IMG/VR virus record: IMGVR_UViG_3300020173_000943
Coordinates: 1-64,000 of that record
Origin: a virus
Direction: 5' to 3' (one strand)
Length of the DNA stretch: 64,000 nucleotides
Within the stretch, counting starts at the first letter, position 1. Each line of letters starts with the position of its first letter. The notes beneath the pieces were generated by a model that was not told the origin of the DNA, did no database searches, and saw only the letters and a list, made by a program, of their open reading frames with translations. Shown piece after piece: positions 33,062 through 42,155 of the stretch. The position numbers and the translations under genes were made by a program.

Positions 33062-34362
33062 TATATATGTTTTCCTAATTCTATAAATGTTGTTCTAAAG
33101 TCTGTTCCACGACGTTGGTCTAATACTTTTAAATAATCTTGTAACTGGGGCAATTTGTTAGACCAGTCTTCACTCATCATATAGTCTACTATACCTTTGA
33201 ATCTCTGTTTACCCATTGCGTGTTGATTCCACTCAGTATTAAATTTTTGACTGTCAATAAATTTTTCAATATTGTTTTTAGCAAATTCTTTATACTCTTG
33301 TGGTAACACTCGTACATTCAAATAACTTGGAAAATATACAAGGTGTGTTCCAATAAGGCCGCCGCCGAACGGTAATACATTAATGTTATTAAACTTTTGC
33401 TCTATTTTCCATTCAGCAAGTTCATGTATGTATGCTACATTTAATAACTGTACTGCACAAGCCATATTAACTCTAATATTAGGTCCTGCGTTATCTAATT
33501 TATGTAGGTTTGCACTTACGTCTTGCCATTTACTAGGATAGCGTATATAATCATTCTTATCTCCGTATGCATCAACACTAAAGTTAAATGTTACTTCTTG
33601 AAAGTGTTTCCACAATGCAAATAGTTTATCAGGTAGTTCTAATCCATTACTGTTATAACGTATACAAATATTTTTACTAAAGCCGTTGTCAACCATAAAC
33701 TCTAGTATAGCATAATGCTCTGGTATTAGTAAAGGTTCTCCACCAGCAAAATACAATTCTTTAATATGCTGTGATTGATCTTTCATTGAATCTAAGAAAC
33801 TTCCTTTTTTATACCAAGTATAATCAAAGTCTTCATCCCAACTTTGTTCTGCAATTAAATCTTTGTTTGTATATTTAGGTTTTTGTAGTTTCCATTCTTT
33901 AATCCAACTGCTTGAATCATGTGGACTACACATTACACACTTTAATTGACACAAGTTGCCAAGTCGTAAGTCAAAGTAAGGAATATTAACAGGCAAATTA
34001 CCTTCTGCATCTGTTTTATCTACAATACTATCAAGGTCTAAACGCTTTTCCCACACTTTAGTTTCCCATTGACGCTTACTTACGATGCCTTTTTCTTCTT
34101 CTGCAAAACATTTACGACAACTTGCAGGTATTTGGTCATTTAGCATTTGCAATCTTGTGTTACGCATATGCTCACTATTCCACACTTCTTCAATAGTATG
34201 GTCACGCATGTTCATAGCAATGCCGTCCTTTTTAACAAGGCCTGCTGTTTTGTCATCTTCAAGTCCAGCACCTGATGCATTAGCAGTACAGCAAACTCTA
34301 ACATCACCATTAGGTCGTGTTGCTAAGTGTATCCATGGTAACGGACAAAATGTCTTACGCAT
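33061..34362 (-). CDS. Radical SAM enzyme with N-terminal twitch/SPASM-like cysteines
   Basis: 433 aa from MRKTFCPLPW; the ATG at 34362 has GAAAGG 7 bases upstream, while the ATGs at 34368 and 34386 do not. N-terminal Cys6, Cys24-Cys25, Cys82 and Cys85 (CRKC) are the auxiliary module (FCPLPWIHLATRPNGDVRVCC). Core motif Cys138, Cys142, Cys145 (LCQLKCVMC) and AGGEPLL. The last 100 residues have no cysteine and form a helical extension ending RGTDFRTTFIEL. Close in layout to the gene at 42133. Confidence 0.87.
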   Translation of the reverse strand: MRKTFCPLPWIHLATRPNGDVRVCCTANASGAGLEDDKTAGLVKKDGIAMNMRDHTIEEVWNSEHMRNTRLQMLNDQIPASCRKCFAEEEKGIVSKRQWETKVWEKRLDLDSIVDKTDAEGNLPVNIPYFDLRLGNLCQLKCVMCSPHDSSSWIKEWKLQKPKYTNKDLIAEQSWDEDFDYTWYKKGSFLDSMKDQSQHIKELYFAGGEPLLIPEHYAILEFMVDNGFSKNICIRYNSNGLELPDKLFALWKHFQEVTFNFSVDAYGDKNDYIRYPSKWQDVSANLHKLDNAGPNIRVNMACAVQLLNVAYIHELAEWKIEQKFNNINVLPFGGGLIGTHLVYFPSYLNVRVLPQEYKEFAKNNIEKFIDSQKFNTEWNQHAMGKQRFKGIVDYMMSEDWSNKLPQLQDYLKVLDQRRGTDFRTTFIELGKHI

Positions 34363-35353
34363 GTTCATGCCTTTCAAATTGTGCATTCATTTTGTCAAAA
34401 CTTCCACATTGTTTTGAACATTCTTTTAGTCCGCAAGTGCTCCATGTCTTTTCTATCTTGTTAAAGAAGTTTGAAGAAAACACTTCTTGCATAGTATTCC
34501 TATGCAAATTAGGGAATTCTTTAATTTTTATCATATAATCTATTTTTGAATGGGCGTGTTGTGGTAACCATTCTAAATCTAACCAACAGCACGGACTAAC
34601 GTTTCCATTAGCACTAATATACAGTTGCTTGTCTTGAACTGCTTTACAATTAATAGTTGGTAATGTTTCGTTCCTAGCTTTTTCTGCTGGTGCAATCATT
34701 TCTAAACTTTTTTGCGACGGTAATAGTGTATGTGTAACATTGTAGTTGTCATCTATTACATCAAACTTACCATCTTTAAATCTTGTTGTATGCTTAATAC
34801 TAAAGCCTTTAAATCCCATGTCTTTACTTAATTGTTCACAAGTATCTACTTGATGTTCATTGTGTTTGAATACTAACATATCCCAACGTGCATCGCCGCC
34901 TTCGTCAATAAAATGTGATGCATTTTGCATAATCTTATTAAAGTCTGTATTGATCCTGTATAACTTATGAGTGTCTTCTAAACCGTCAATTCCAAAAACA
35001 ACTTTAACTTTTAGTTGTGCAAGTTGTTTCCACCATGTAATATTTCTTCCACTTCCGTTAGTGTGCATCTGTAGTGTCATTTCAGAGTTTGTATCACGCA
35101 GGTATTGAAAAATTTCTAATGTATCTTTAGCGACAATAGGATCACCCAAATTACCACACATACTAAGAAACTTTAATTGACGCACAAAGTCTCTTGGAAA
35201 CCAATTAACAAATGTTCCTAGATCTATTTCATCTAAATCTAATCCTTCAAGTAATGGTCCGCCATGTAAACGTCTTGGACACATAGGGCATCTTGCTTGA
35301 CATTTGGAAGTTACTTCTAAATGTATTGCTGTTATGTCTGTGTAATTATACAT
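34355..35353 (-). CDS. Radical SAM enzyme with SPASM-like C-terminus (GDP-variant)
   Basis: 332 aa. Cys18, Cys22, Cys25 (KCQARCPMC) open the barrel. As in the protein at 23153, GGEP is replaced, here by CGNLGDP, and the following DGLEDTH and RWDMLVFKHNEHQ segments match it closely, so they are paralogues about 11 kb apart on opposite strands. C-terminal SPCCWLD and CGLKECSKQC hold likely cluster cysteines. Overlaps the next gene upstream by 8 bases. Confidence 0.86.
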   Translation of the reverse strand: MYNYTDITAIHLEVTSKCQARCPMCPRRLHGGPLLEGLDLDEIDLGTFVNWFPRDFVRQLKFLSMCGNLGDPIVAKDTLEIFQYLRDTNSEMTLQMHTNGSGRNITWWKQLAQLKVKVVFGIDGLEDTHKLYRINTDFNKIMQNASHFIDEGGDARWDMLVFKHNEHQVDTCEQLSKDMGFKGFSIKHTTRFKDGKFDVIDDNYNVTHTLLPSQKSLEMIAPAEKARNETLPTINCKAVQDKQLYISANGNVSPCCWLDLEWLPQHAHSKIDYMIKIKEFPNLHRNTMQEVFSSNFFNKIEKTWSTCGLKECSKQCGSFDKMNAQFERHEHA

Positions 35354-35957
35354 GCTGTGTTCCTATAATCATAAATCTTTTATATTTTGCTAATTGTAAT
35401 TCGTTTGCTGTTTCAACATTTAACTTTGATTTCTTTACAAATTCATCTAATGTTTCACTACAATTAATATGTTCATCTAATTCAAAGTAATTGTTAGATT
35501 GTAAAATTATTTTTGCCGATGATGGAACATTATCTAACCATTGCATATACTGCTCTTGTGTAATATGTTCACAACTGGTATTGATAACAAAATAAGGATT
35601 AGTTGTATATTCATAACTACACATGTCTCCTGTAACTGCTTCAAACATACCTTCCATCTCTTGACGTTTGTTTATTGTACTTGCAATTTGTTTACAAGCT
35701 GGATCAATATCAATACTTATAATATGTTTAATACCAATGTCACTATTAAACAACATATTTGCTAGTACACCGTTCCAGCCGCCATGTATTACAGCATTAG
35801 CATTACTAATTGCTTTAGATTTTTTACTTAAACATTCTATTAACCAAGTTTTAGATTCTAACTGTCCTCCCCAGAAACTTTCAAGCGTACGGTCACGGTC
35901 ATCGCTGTTGCGAATTGCATCCATCCAAAACTTAATATCTTTAATATCTATTTTCAT
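35346..35957 (-). CDS. SAM-dependent methyltransferase-like protein (class I)
   Basis: 203 aa. NAVIHGGWNGVLANMLF (55-70) is a glycine-rich SAM-binding loop, and HIISIDIDPACKQIA supplies the acidic residue at the end of the second strand. TNPYFVINTSCEHI is in the place of the substrate-side strand. Fits small protein or small-molecule methyltransferases. Overlaps the membrane-protein gene upstream by 4 bases. Confidence 0.72.
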   Translation of the reverse strand: MKIDIKDIKFWMDAIRNSDDRDRTLESFWGGQLESKTWLIECLSKKSKAISNANAVIHGGWNGVLANMLFNSDIGIKHIISIDIDPACKQIASTINKRQEMEGMFEAVTGDMCSYEYTTNPYFVINTSCEHITQEQYMQWLDNVPSSAKIILQSNNYFELDEHINCSETLDEFVKKSKLNVETANELQLAKYKRFMIIGTQHV

Positions 35958-36268
35958 AATTCATTTACCAATTGATCAAACGCTTCTTCGCCTAGTATGT
36001 TATATAATAACACAACTATGAATATAAACCATAATACCCAAAACACATAATAACCTAACTTTGTCCATCCCAATCCTAGTATTTTATATACTGTTGGCAT
36101 AGGCAAATACTTTTCAAATACTGTAGTAATGTCCCATACAAATTTTAACATAAAGATCCACATGAATGCTCTCACGTATTTGTTCTCTATGTCAGACACT
36201 TTAAAATTTTTTTGTGCTTCTGTTACTTTTTTATCATGCGCCTTATAGCGTTCCCATAACTTCTTCAT
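35954..36268 (-). CDS. Membrane protein with two or more hydrophobic segments, 104 aa
   Basis: A charged N-terminal 30 residues (coiled-coil-like) precedes a hydrophobic stretch AFMWIFMLKFVWDI and a longer one GYYVFWVLWFIFIVVLLYNIL, which is a clear transmembrane helix. No signal peptidase site. It lies between a methyltransferase and a radical SAM gene and overlaps both by 4 bases. Inner-membrane location likely; it could anchor the enzymes, but that is only a guess. Confidence 0.65.
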   Translation of the reverse strand: MKKLWERYKAHDKKVTEAQKNFKVSDIENKYVRAFMWIFMLKFVWDITTVFEKYLPMPTVYKILGLGWTKLGYYVFWVLWFIFIVVLLYNILGEEAFDQLVNEL

Positions 36269-37224
36269 TTGTTTTCCTTGGGTATCTTGTTGTCAGCACT
36301 ACTAACACATGTATCAGTTATGCAACTAGTTGGTGTCTTAAACAGCGTAAACCCGTCCTGTAGCGTACCTAGAGGTTCATCGCTACAACTATAAGCTCTT
36401 TTAACTTCATCGCCGCGGATAATACAACTTTGATATCCTGCGTTACAACTCCATCCTTTAAATTTGTTAAACCCAAAAGCATTTAATCGTTCTGCTTGAT
36501 CAAGTTCGTAAGCTATTCCTTGATAGTCTTTGAGGAGTACTTGCGGGATTGTTTGTTCTGAATCTGTTTGGAGGATTTTTGTTTGTTCTTCCGTGTAACC
36601 ACTGACCACAAATGACGCAGTAGGATCTGATTGCGGCTTAAGAGTAACGTGTATTCCTCTTTTAATAAATCGTAAACTTCTTTCATAATATTCATCCCAT
36701 AGTTCTGGTACCATAACTTGATTAATAGTTACAAGTACTCCTGCTTTCATAAGTTGAAGACACTTGTCTCCAAACTCTTGTTCGTTAGCAAACTCTGCAT
36801 GAAAACTTGCTGTAATACTTCTACGTTGCAAATTATTAGTTGCTTCTAACCAATTGTTCCACCACTTGCTTCCTGGGCTTAGGTTTGTAGTCATATGCAA
36901 ACTTTGGTATTCGGGTGTTGCATCACTGCAATAATACTCTATAAGTTCCCCGAACTTTTTATATGCTGTTGGTTCGCCACCGCTAAAACTAAAATGAAAT
37001 TGTGTAAAGCCATTGTCTCTTGCTTGACGTTTAATTTCATCAATTGCGTTTGTGTATACTTCAAAGTCTTGATGATCTGGCTTATCTGTGTTTGCATAAG
37101 GCCAACAGTAACTACATTTATAATTACAAAACCTTCCAAGGATCCAGCTAACATTAAACAACGGATTGTTTAACATTGTTTTTTGTCCTAAAGATACGAT
37201 TTTAGTAAACGGAATCTTTTGCAA
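36265..37224 (-). CDS. Radical SAM enzyme with SPASM-like C-terminus
   Basis: 319 aa. Cys33, Cys37, Cys40 (FCNYKCSYC) and SGGEPT as in the gene at 29587. The C-terminus carries GWSCNAGYQSC, YSCSDEPLG, SCITDTCVS, so several cysteines are available for auxiliary clusters. An internal Met17 (MLNNPLFNVSW) could be the true start, but the paralogue has a leader of similar length. Overlaps the glycosyltransferase gene upstream by 23 bases. Confidence 0.86.
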   Translation of the reverse strand: MQKIPFTKIVSLGQKTMLNNPLFNVSWILGRFCNYKCSYCWPYANTDKPDHQDFEVYTNAIDEIKRQARDNGFTQFHFSFSGGEPTAYKKFGELIEYYCSDATPEYQSLHMTTNLSPGSKWWNNWLEATNNLQRRSITASFHAEFANEQEFGDKCLQLMKAGVLVTINQVMVPELWDEYYERSLRFIKRGIHVTLKPQSDPTASFVVSGYTEEQTKILQTDSEQTIPQVLLKDYQGIAYELDQAERLNAFGFNKFKGWSCNAGYQSCIIRGDEVKRAYSCSDEPLGTLQDGFTLFKTPTSCITDTCVSSADNKIPKENK

Positions 37225-37876
37225 ACTGCTCTCCTAACCATTCAAAATTATTTATTAACCCCAAATCAGCGCCGACACGAAGGCCAAACTGCATACCAGC
37301 ATTAGCACCTCGTAACGCATATCCACTATGTATTCCATCAGCATGAGTAGTCCAAGTTTTAAGTCTATCATTTGTTTCTTCCTCTAGTTGTCCTTGTATT
37401 GTTTTACTTGCCAACTTTGCACATTCTCTAAATGCGCCGCGCCATGTACTCAATGGATCTGTGTTAAATGCTGTAATATTACTTACAGTTGGCATTGCTT
37501 TAAATTTATTACTAATACTAGTAGTCATATCATTTGTTGTAGTATCCATCTTTAGTGTAAGCATACGTGGTAATAACTTAACCCCACCGTATCCATACTC
37601 TAATCCGTTAACAGGATTTCTTGCTCTCCACACATGAACACAATCTAAATCGTAACTACTAACTTCGTGATCAAATTTAAAATCGTCTACTATCTGAGCA
37701 TCACCATCTACAACCCAAAACATTTTTGTAAAACATTTTTTAGCACCTGCTACGTGTGCTTGGTGAATTCCTTTAACATCTTTAACACGCTTTGCCATTG
37801 GGTATTGTTGTTTAAGTTTATCCCAATTACTATCAGCGTTTGCTTCACCATAACTTATAAAAACAATATCATACAT
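37202..37876 (-). CDS. Glycosyltransferase-like protein (GT-A type)
   Basis: 224 aa. Opens DIVFISYGEANADSNWDKL and carries the metal-binding D-x-D as Asp57-Gly-Asp59 in FWVVDGDAQIVDDF. It closely resembles the first 110 residues of the protein at 44680 (same opening FLSYDEPN, same DGD, same NGLKYGNG), so both are one family. A WRGAFREC motif also recurs there. It would transfer a sugar from a nucleotide sugar; donor and acceptor unknown. Confidence 0.76.
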   Translation of the reverse strand: MYDIVFISYGEANADSNWDKLKQQYPMAKRVKDVKGIHQAHVAGAKKCFTKMFWVVDGDAQIVDDFKFDHEVSSYDLDCVHVWRARNPVNGLEYGYGGVKLLPRMLTLKMDTTTNDMTTSISNKFKAMPTVSNITAFNTDPLSTWRGAFRECAKLASKTIQGQLEEETNDRLKTWTTHADGIHSGYALRGANAGMQFGLRVGADLGLINNFEWLGEQFAKDSVY

Positions 37877-38794
37877 TTATTTTTGTAATCCGTTAATTAT
37901 TGGTTCAAGGTACTCAGCTAATTCTGCATGTACAGTTCTGTCCGGATGGCAATTATCAGGAAACTTATCATGCTGTTGCATAGTCTTAATTGTTTTTTCG
38001 TAGTCATCTACAATAGATGTAAATTCTGTTTTTTCTCCCTCGGGTATTTTAGGAATACCTAATTCTGGTTTTTCTCTAGCAAACAACCGTAGACTGTCGC
38101 CTGCATCTTCTGTTAAATCTGGTCGACGTCGGCGTAAATGATTTACAGTTGGCCAACTACTTAACAAAGGTATATCATGTCCTAGTAGTGTTGACATCCA
38201 ATCTTTTACTACATGTTTTGCGAAGGTATAGTTTGTAGTATCTACTTTACTCCAACCTTCAATTATTATCCACGGGATATTAGTTTCATCATATATACGT
38301 TGAGCGCCATCCATTGCAAGTTTTAGCAAGATGTCGTTTAATTCTTTAATACTTTTTGCATCTTTAATTGCACTATCACGTTGCTTGTAATATTTTTCAA
38401 GGTCGTACAATCCTGCTTCTGGAGGCCATTTAGAATCTCCAAGATCTCTACATGGTTCTGTTACTACCCATACAATAACATCTGGATTGTAAAATGCTGG
38501 ACTAGTAAAACAAGGTGCAAGTCCAAGTGCTTCTTCAACTTTAAACAATGATTCAAAATTAGAACCACCGCCGACTCCATAATCAGCACAAGCATGACCT
38601 TTTTGACCTAAGTTATAACCAAAGCCTGGCCATACAACTTGAAATCCTTTAGGATGAGCTCCGTGAAGATATTGTTCTTTATTGTAGGGTCTAAATAATT
38701 CTGGATGATCGTTGTTTGCACAAGCAGGTCCTGGAATAATTGTACCCCACTCGCCTAGTGCATTACTATCCCCTACAATTAATATTTTTTTCAT
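37877..38794 (-). CDS. SGNH hydrolase-like protein
   Basis: 305 aa. ILIVGDSNALGEW holds the block-I motif G-D-S with Ser10, and DNCHPDRTVHAELAEYL near the end supplies the Asp/His pair. GGGSNFESLF is a likely oxyanion-hole glycine/asparagine. The arrangement is a good match to a GDSL-type esterase, better than the other SGNH-like proteins here. It starts 1 base from the next gene's stop and overlaps the dehydrogenase gene by 4 bases. Confidence 0.8.
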   Translation of the reverse strand: MKKILIVGDSNALGEWGTIIPGPACANNDHPELFRPYNKEQYLHGAHPKGFQVVWPGFGYNLGQKGHACADYGVGGGSNFESLFKVEEALGLAPCFTSPAFYNPDVIVWVVTEPCRDLGDSKWPPEAGLYDLEKYYKQRDSAIKDAKSIKELNDILLKLAMDGAQRIYDETNIPWIIIEGWSKVDTTNYTFAKHVVKDWMSTLLGHDIPLLSSWPTVNHLRRRRPDLTEDAGDSLRLFAREKPELGIPKIPEGEKTEFTSIVDDYEKTIKTMQQHDKFPDNCHPDRTVHAELAEYLEPIINGLQK

Positions 38795-39963
38795 CGTGTG
38801 TTTCCATAATGGAATACTTCTACCTCTTCTGACTTATATTCTCTCCACGGATCAACTACAACACTTTCTTTATTTAAAAAGCAATAAAGTTCAGGATGTG
38901 CTAATAGTACTACTGCACTAAAAGGACCACGTTGCGGACTTGCTAACGGATCAACTTCTATGCAATGATATCCTAACTCTTTACAGTAGTGTCCAACTAG
39001 TAACGAATAACTGCCATCAGTATATGGTACTCCTGGTTTATATGCAATGCCATTTAGCAAAATTGGTAGATTACGCTCTTGTGCAATTTTTACCAAATAG
39101 TTTGCCATATTTTTAGCCTGCACTTCTCTTGCATTCATTATAGCATCGAATATGTCATATTGCAACCCCAAGTTTTGAGCCATGTAGCGTAGAGCTATAT
39201 TATCTCTTGGATGACACGCTCCTCCGTCGCCCATTCCTGCTTTCATATAACTTGGACCCATTATACGCTGATCGCTTTTGGCAAGTGCATTAGTTACTAC
39301 ATCAACATTAATATGTCCTTGTTTCTCTGCAACATCTTGTATCATATTAACCAATCCAATTTTTGCACTGATAAATGTATTATAAAATACTTTGATACAT
39401 TCACATTCGTCCCAAGTGCCAATTTCATAGCGTGGATCATTTTCCATTATAGTTTTATAAAAATCTACAAGTTGTTTTGCATCTCCAGTTTCACTTCCGT
39501 CATCTGTACCAATCATAACCATTTCAGGATTTACCATATCCCATGCTACTGTTCCCATTGCAATAAGATACGGGTTATAAACAAATCTAGTATTAGTTAC
39601 TAACGGATAAAATTCTCGGCGTACTGTGCCTGGTAATACTGTACTAATTAACACAAGCAATTGATTGTTGTTCATATGTGCATTTGCTTCACGCAATACA
39701 TCAAGTACAATATCATAACCAAAGTCTTTGGGTTCTAAGTGAGCTGTGGGTTTTTTGCCGTCATAGTCTGGATGATGGGGAGTAGGTACTGCAACAAATA
39801 CAATGTCTCTATTTTGAACAGTATCTTTAATTGTAGGACAAACAGTTACGCTATCACTTTTAACAGTAGTAACATCATAACCTGTTACATCATGCCCTTT
39901 GGTTGAAATGACTTCTGCACAAGGTAATCCTAATTTTCCTAACCCAATAAATCCAATCTTCAC
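38791..39963 (-). CDS. Nucleotide-sugar 6-dehydrogenase (UDP-glucose/GDP-mannose type)
   Basis: 390 aa. Oxidises the 6-hydroxyl of a nucleotide sugar to a carboxylate with 2 NAD. GFIGLGKLGLP is the NAD loop (G-x-G-x-x-G, Gly7 to Gly12), VPTP the next motif, Lys191 is in CIKVFYNTF, and the catalytic cysteine is Cys250 in GGACHPRDN. I start at GTG 39963 because GGAG lies 6 bases upstream and the product then opens MKIGFIGLG as in the family. Directly upstream is a late promoter. It would feed sugar acids to the glycosyltransferases. Confidence 0.9.
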   Translation of the reverse strand: MKIGFIGLGKLGLPCAEVISTKGHDVTGYDVTTVKSDSVTVCPTIKDTVQNRDIVFVAVPTPHHPDYDGKKPTAHLEPKDFGYDIVLDVLREANAHMNNNQLLVLISTVLPGTVRREFYPLVTNTRFVYNPYLIAMGTVAWDMVNPEMVMIGTDDGSETGDAKQLVDFYKTIMENDPRYEIGTWDECECIKVFYNTFISAKIGLVNMIQDVAEKQGHINVDVVTNALAKSDQRIMGPSYMKAGMGDGGACHPRDNIALRYMAQNLGLQYDIFDAIMNAREVQAKNMANYLVKIAQERNLPILLNGIAYKPGVPYTDGSYSLLVGHYCKELGYHCIEVDPLASPQRGPFSAVVLLAHPELYCFLNKESVVVDPWREYKSEEVEVFHYGNTR

Positions 39964-39989
39964 TATGTTCTCCAATCATTATATACGCA

Positions 39990-39997
39990 TATAAATA
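39990..39997 (+). promoter_or_regulatory. T4 late promoter (perfect TATAAATA), plus strand
   Basis: TATAAATA is the exact T4 late consensus, 27 bases before the ATG at 40025 in a 61-base divergent gap. A second late motif in the opposite direction begins 7 bases further on. Confidence 0.78.
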
Positions 39998-40003
39998 CAG
40001 TAG

Positions 40004-40011
40004 TATTTATG
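40004..40011 (-). promoter_or_regulatory. T4-type late promoter motif, minus strand
   Basis: TATTTATG on the plus strand reads CATAAATA on the minus strand, 40 bases before the dehydrogenase GTG at 39963. Head-to-head with the plus-strand TATAAATA, this makes a divergent late promoter pair. Confidence 0.68.
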
Positions 40012-40024
40012 GAAAGTTACCCTT

Positions 40025-41308
40025 ATGAAGTTAATTAAAGACTCGATCATTCGTAATGAATTTATTCAGCAACCAAGAACTACGCTATCTATTCAAAAAT
40101 TAATCGAACAACTAGGACGAAGCGAGACAGACTTTAGTGACGTGTCTATTGTACACTCGTTAATTAAGTATCCTAAGTGGCACAAAGAAACTAATATATT
40201 TCAATTTATCAAACACACTTGGCAAAAACAGTTACGTAAAGATCCAAAATGTTTCTTTTTCTTTGATGCTAGTACTGAAGGATTTAGTACCATACATGAT
40301 GTACCGTTTTTTGATGTTTTATACTATAGTTGTAATCAAGCAAGGATTGATCCTGAAAAGATTATTTTCTTTAGTTCAAACATGTACGACCAAGATAATA
40401 TTATTCGTTATAACATGGAAAATAATATTACAAATTCAATTAAAGTTGTTACGTTTAATAATTTTGAAAGTATGATATTTGGTATTGCAGGAGCTCAGGG
40501 AATTGGCAATAATGTAACTCAACATATTGAAAATAGAAATGTTGACGACTTTGTAGCAACTCGTCTAAAAGAAGAAAAATATGAAGCTGAACAACGATAC
40601 AAAGGAAAAATATTTTTAAGTCTAAGTCGTGTTAATAGACCTCATCGTACTGTGAGTGCATTTGAAATTTTTAATAGTGATTTAATTTATCATGGTATGG
40701 TAAGTCATAATAAATTTGAAAAACAAACATTAAAACATTGGCAAAGCTATCAAATGCCCGTTGGATGTAACATATCTAAAACTGAAATCAAAGCATGGAA
40801 TAAACATGCACTTCCTTTAGTTGTAGACACTCCTGATTTTGTAACTAATCATGCTATGAGTCTGAGTAGTTACTTGCATCAACAAACTTTGTTTCAAGTA
40901 GTAAATGAAACGTTTGCTGAAAATTGGAATGGCACTAGTTTATTTTGGAGTGAAAAAACATTTAGAAGTATATATCACTTACAACCATTTATTATATTTG
41001 GACAACACCAAGCTAATCAGAAATTACAAGACTATGGCTATAAACTATATGACGGTGTATTTGATTATAGTTTTGATAACGAACGTGATACATATAAACG
41101 CTGGACTAAACTTAAAAAAGAATTATCTAGACAGGTAAACGTATTATCAGCACTACCAATAAAGAAACAACTCCATTGGAAATGGAGAGTTGCAGATATT
41201 TCGGCACATAATCTTAAAACTATGATTGAAGAAGAACATACTAAAAGTGTTATGACAAATTTGATTAAATACATGAAAGAGAAAAAAGATGAAAAAACTA
41301 ATTCATAA
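40025..41308 (+). CDS. Glycosyltransferase-like protein (fucosyltransferase-type C-terminus)
   Basis: 427 aa. The C-terminal part has WSEKTFRSIYHLQPFIIFG followed by LQDYGYKLYDGVFDYSFD, the acceptor/donor-binding pattern seen in GT-B fucosyltransferase-like phage proteins. FLSLSRVNRPHRTVSAF (about 197-213) looks like the N-terminal domain border. I cannot name the donor sugar. AAAGTTACCC leader lacks a strong ribosome site. It overlaps the next SGNH gene by 20 bases. Confidence 0.7.
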   Translation: MKLIKDSIIRNEFIQQPRTTLSIQKLIEQLGRSETDFSDVSIVHSLIKYPKWHKETNIFQFIKHTWQKQLRKDPKCFFFFDASTEGFSTIHDVPFFDVLYYSCNQARIDPEKIIFFSSNMYDQDNIIRYNMENNITNSIKVVTFNNFESMIFGIAGAQGIGNNVTQHIENRNVDDFVATRLKEEKYEAEQRYKGKIFLSLSRVNRPHRTVSAFEIFNSDLIYHGMVSHNKFEKQTLKHWQSYQMPVGCNISKTEIKAWNKHALPLVVDTPDFVTNHAMSLSSYLHQQTLFQVVNETFAENWNGTSLFWSEKTFRSIYHLQPFIIFGQHQANQKLQDYGYKLYDGVFDYSFDNERDTYKRWTKLKKELSRQVNVLSALPIKKQLHWKWRVADISAHNLKTMIEEEHTKSVMTNLIKYMKEKKDEKTNS

Positions 41309-42155
41309 CACACCTCAAAGAATATTCACATTTGGTTGTAGCTTTACAGGATATCAATGGGGTACATGGGCTAACATTTTAGGTGTAGAATTTCCTGATG
41401 CAGAGTTTAGAAATTTTGGTCGCAGTGGTGCAGGTAATCAGTATATACATAATATGATTATGCAGGCTGATAATGTGTACACATTTGATCATAATGATTT
41501 AGTTATTGTGCAATGGACTAATGTATGTCGTGAAGATAGATTTTTACCTGAAAAAGATGGTTGGTTAGTTCCAGGTAATATATTTTCTCAAGGAGAGTAT
41601 GATCAGCATTTTTTAGAAAATTATTTTAGTGAGTATGGGTCATATGTTAGAGATTTTGCACTAATTAAAAGTGCTCATCAGTTATTAAAGCATCGCACAC
41701 AACATCACATGATTAAGATGTTAGATTTTGAATTTCCAAATCAATGGGAGTTGACATCAAAGAAAAATATAAATCTTGAAACACTTGCTGGATTATATCA
41801 CGAATGTTTAGATGCAATTCTTCCTAGTTTTTATCACACACTATGGAACAACGATTTACAGGCAAAGACTGTGAAAGATAAAGGACTAGTCCACAAAGGA
41901 TTTCAAGACGGGCATCCTAGTCCACTTGAACATTACGATTATCTAAAACATACATTTAAACACGACTGGAAGGAATCTACTGACAAAGCAGTCGGTGCCG
42001 CACAAACTAAATGGATTAAGTTGATGCAAAGTGCTGTTCTAAGTCAAGAAGGTGCATTTAGTTTATATAGTATGAAACCGCGTTGGTTAGATATGTTAAA
42101 GTACGAAACTATTATGCGTCCTAATACACAAATTAATCCGTTAATACATCAATAA
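41289..42155 (+). CDS. SGNH hydrolase-like protein
   Basis: 288 aa. IFTFGCSFTGYQWG holds the serine elbow with Ser18; GRSGAGNQY is the next block (Gly, Asn); DGHPSPLEHYDYL supplies the Asp/His pair near residue 215. Blocks I, II and V are thus all present, so activity is plausible. The last 23 bases overlap the opposite-strand radical SAM gene. Paired with the glycosyltransferase gene by overlap, it may act on a sugar ester. Confidence 0.78.
   Translation: MKKLIHNTPQRIFTFGCSFTGYQWGTWANILGVEFPDAEFRNFGRSGAGNQYIHNMIMQADNVYTFDHNDLVIVQWTNVCREDRFLPEKDGWLVPGNIFSQGEYDQHFLENYFSEYGSYVRDFALIKSAHQLLKHRTQHHMIKMLDFEFPNQWELTSKKNINLETLAGLYHECLDAILPSFYHTLWNNDLQAKTVKDKGLVHKGFQDGHPSPLEHYDYLKHTFKHDWKESTDKAVGAAQTKWIKLMQSAVLSQEGAFSLYSMKPRWLDMLKYETIMRPNTQINPLIHQ

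Noticed and set aside
39964-39975. TTG start for the dehydrogenase at 39975
   Set aside because: The GTG at 39963 has GGAG at the right distance and gives the family N-terminus MKIGFIGLG.
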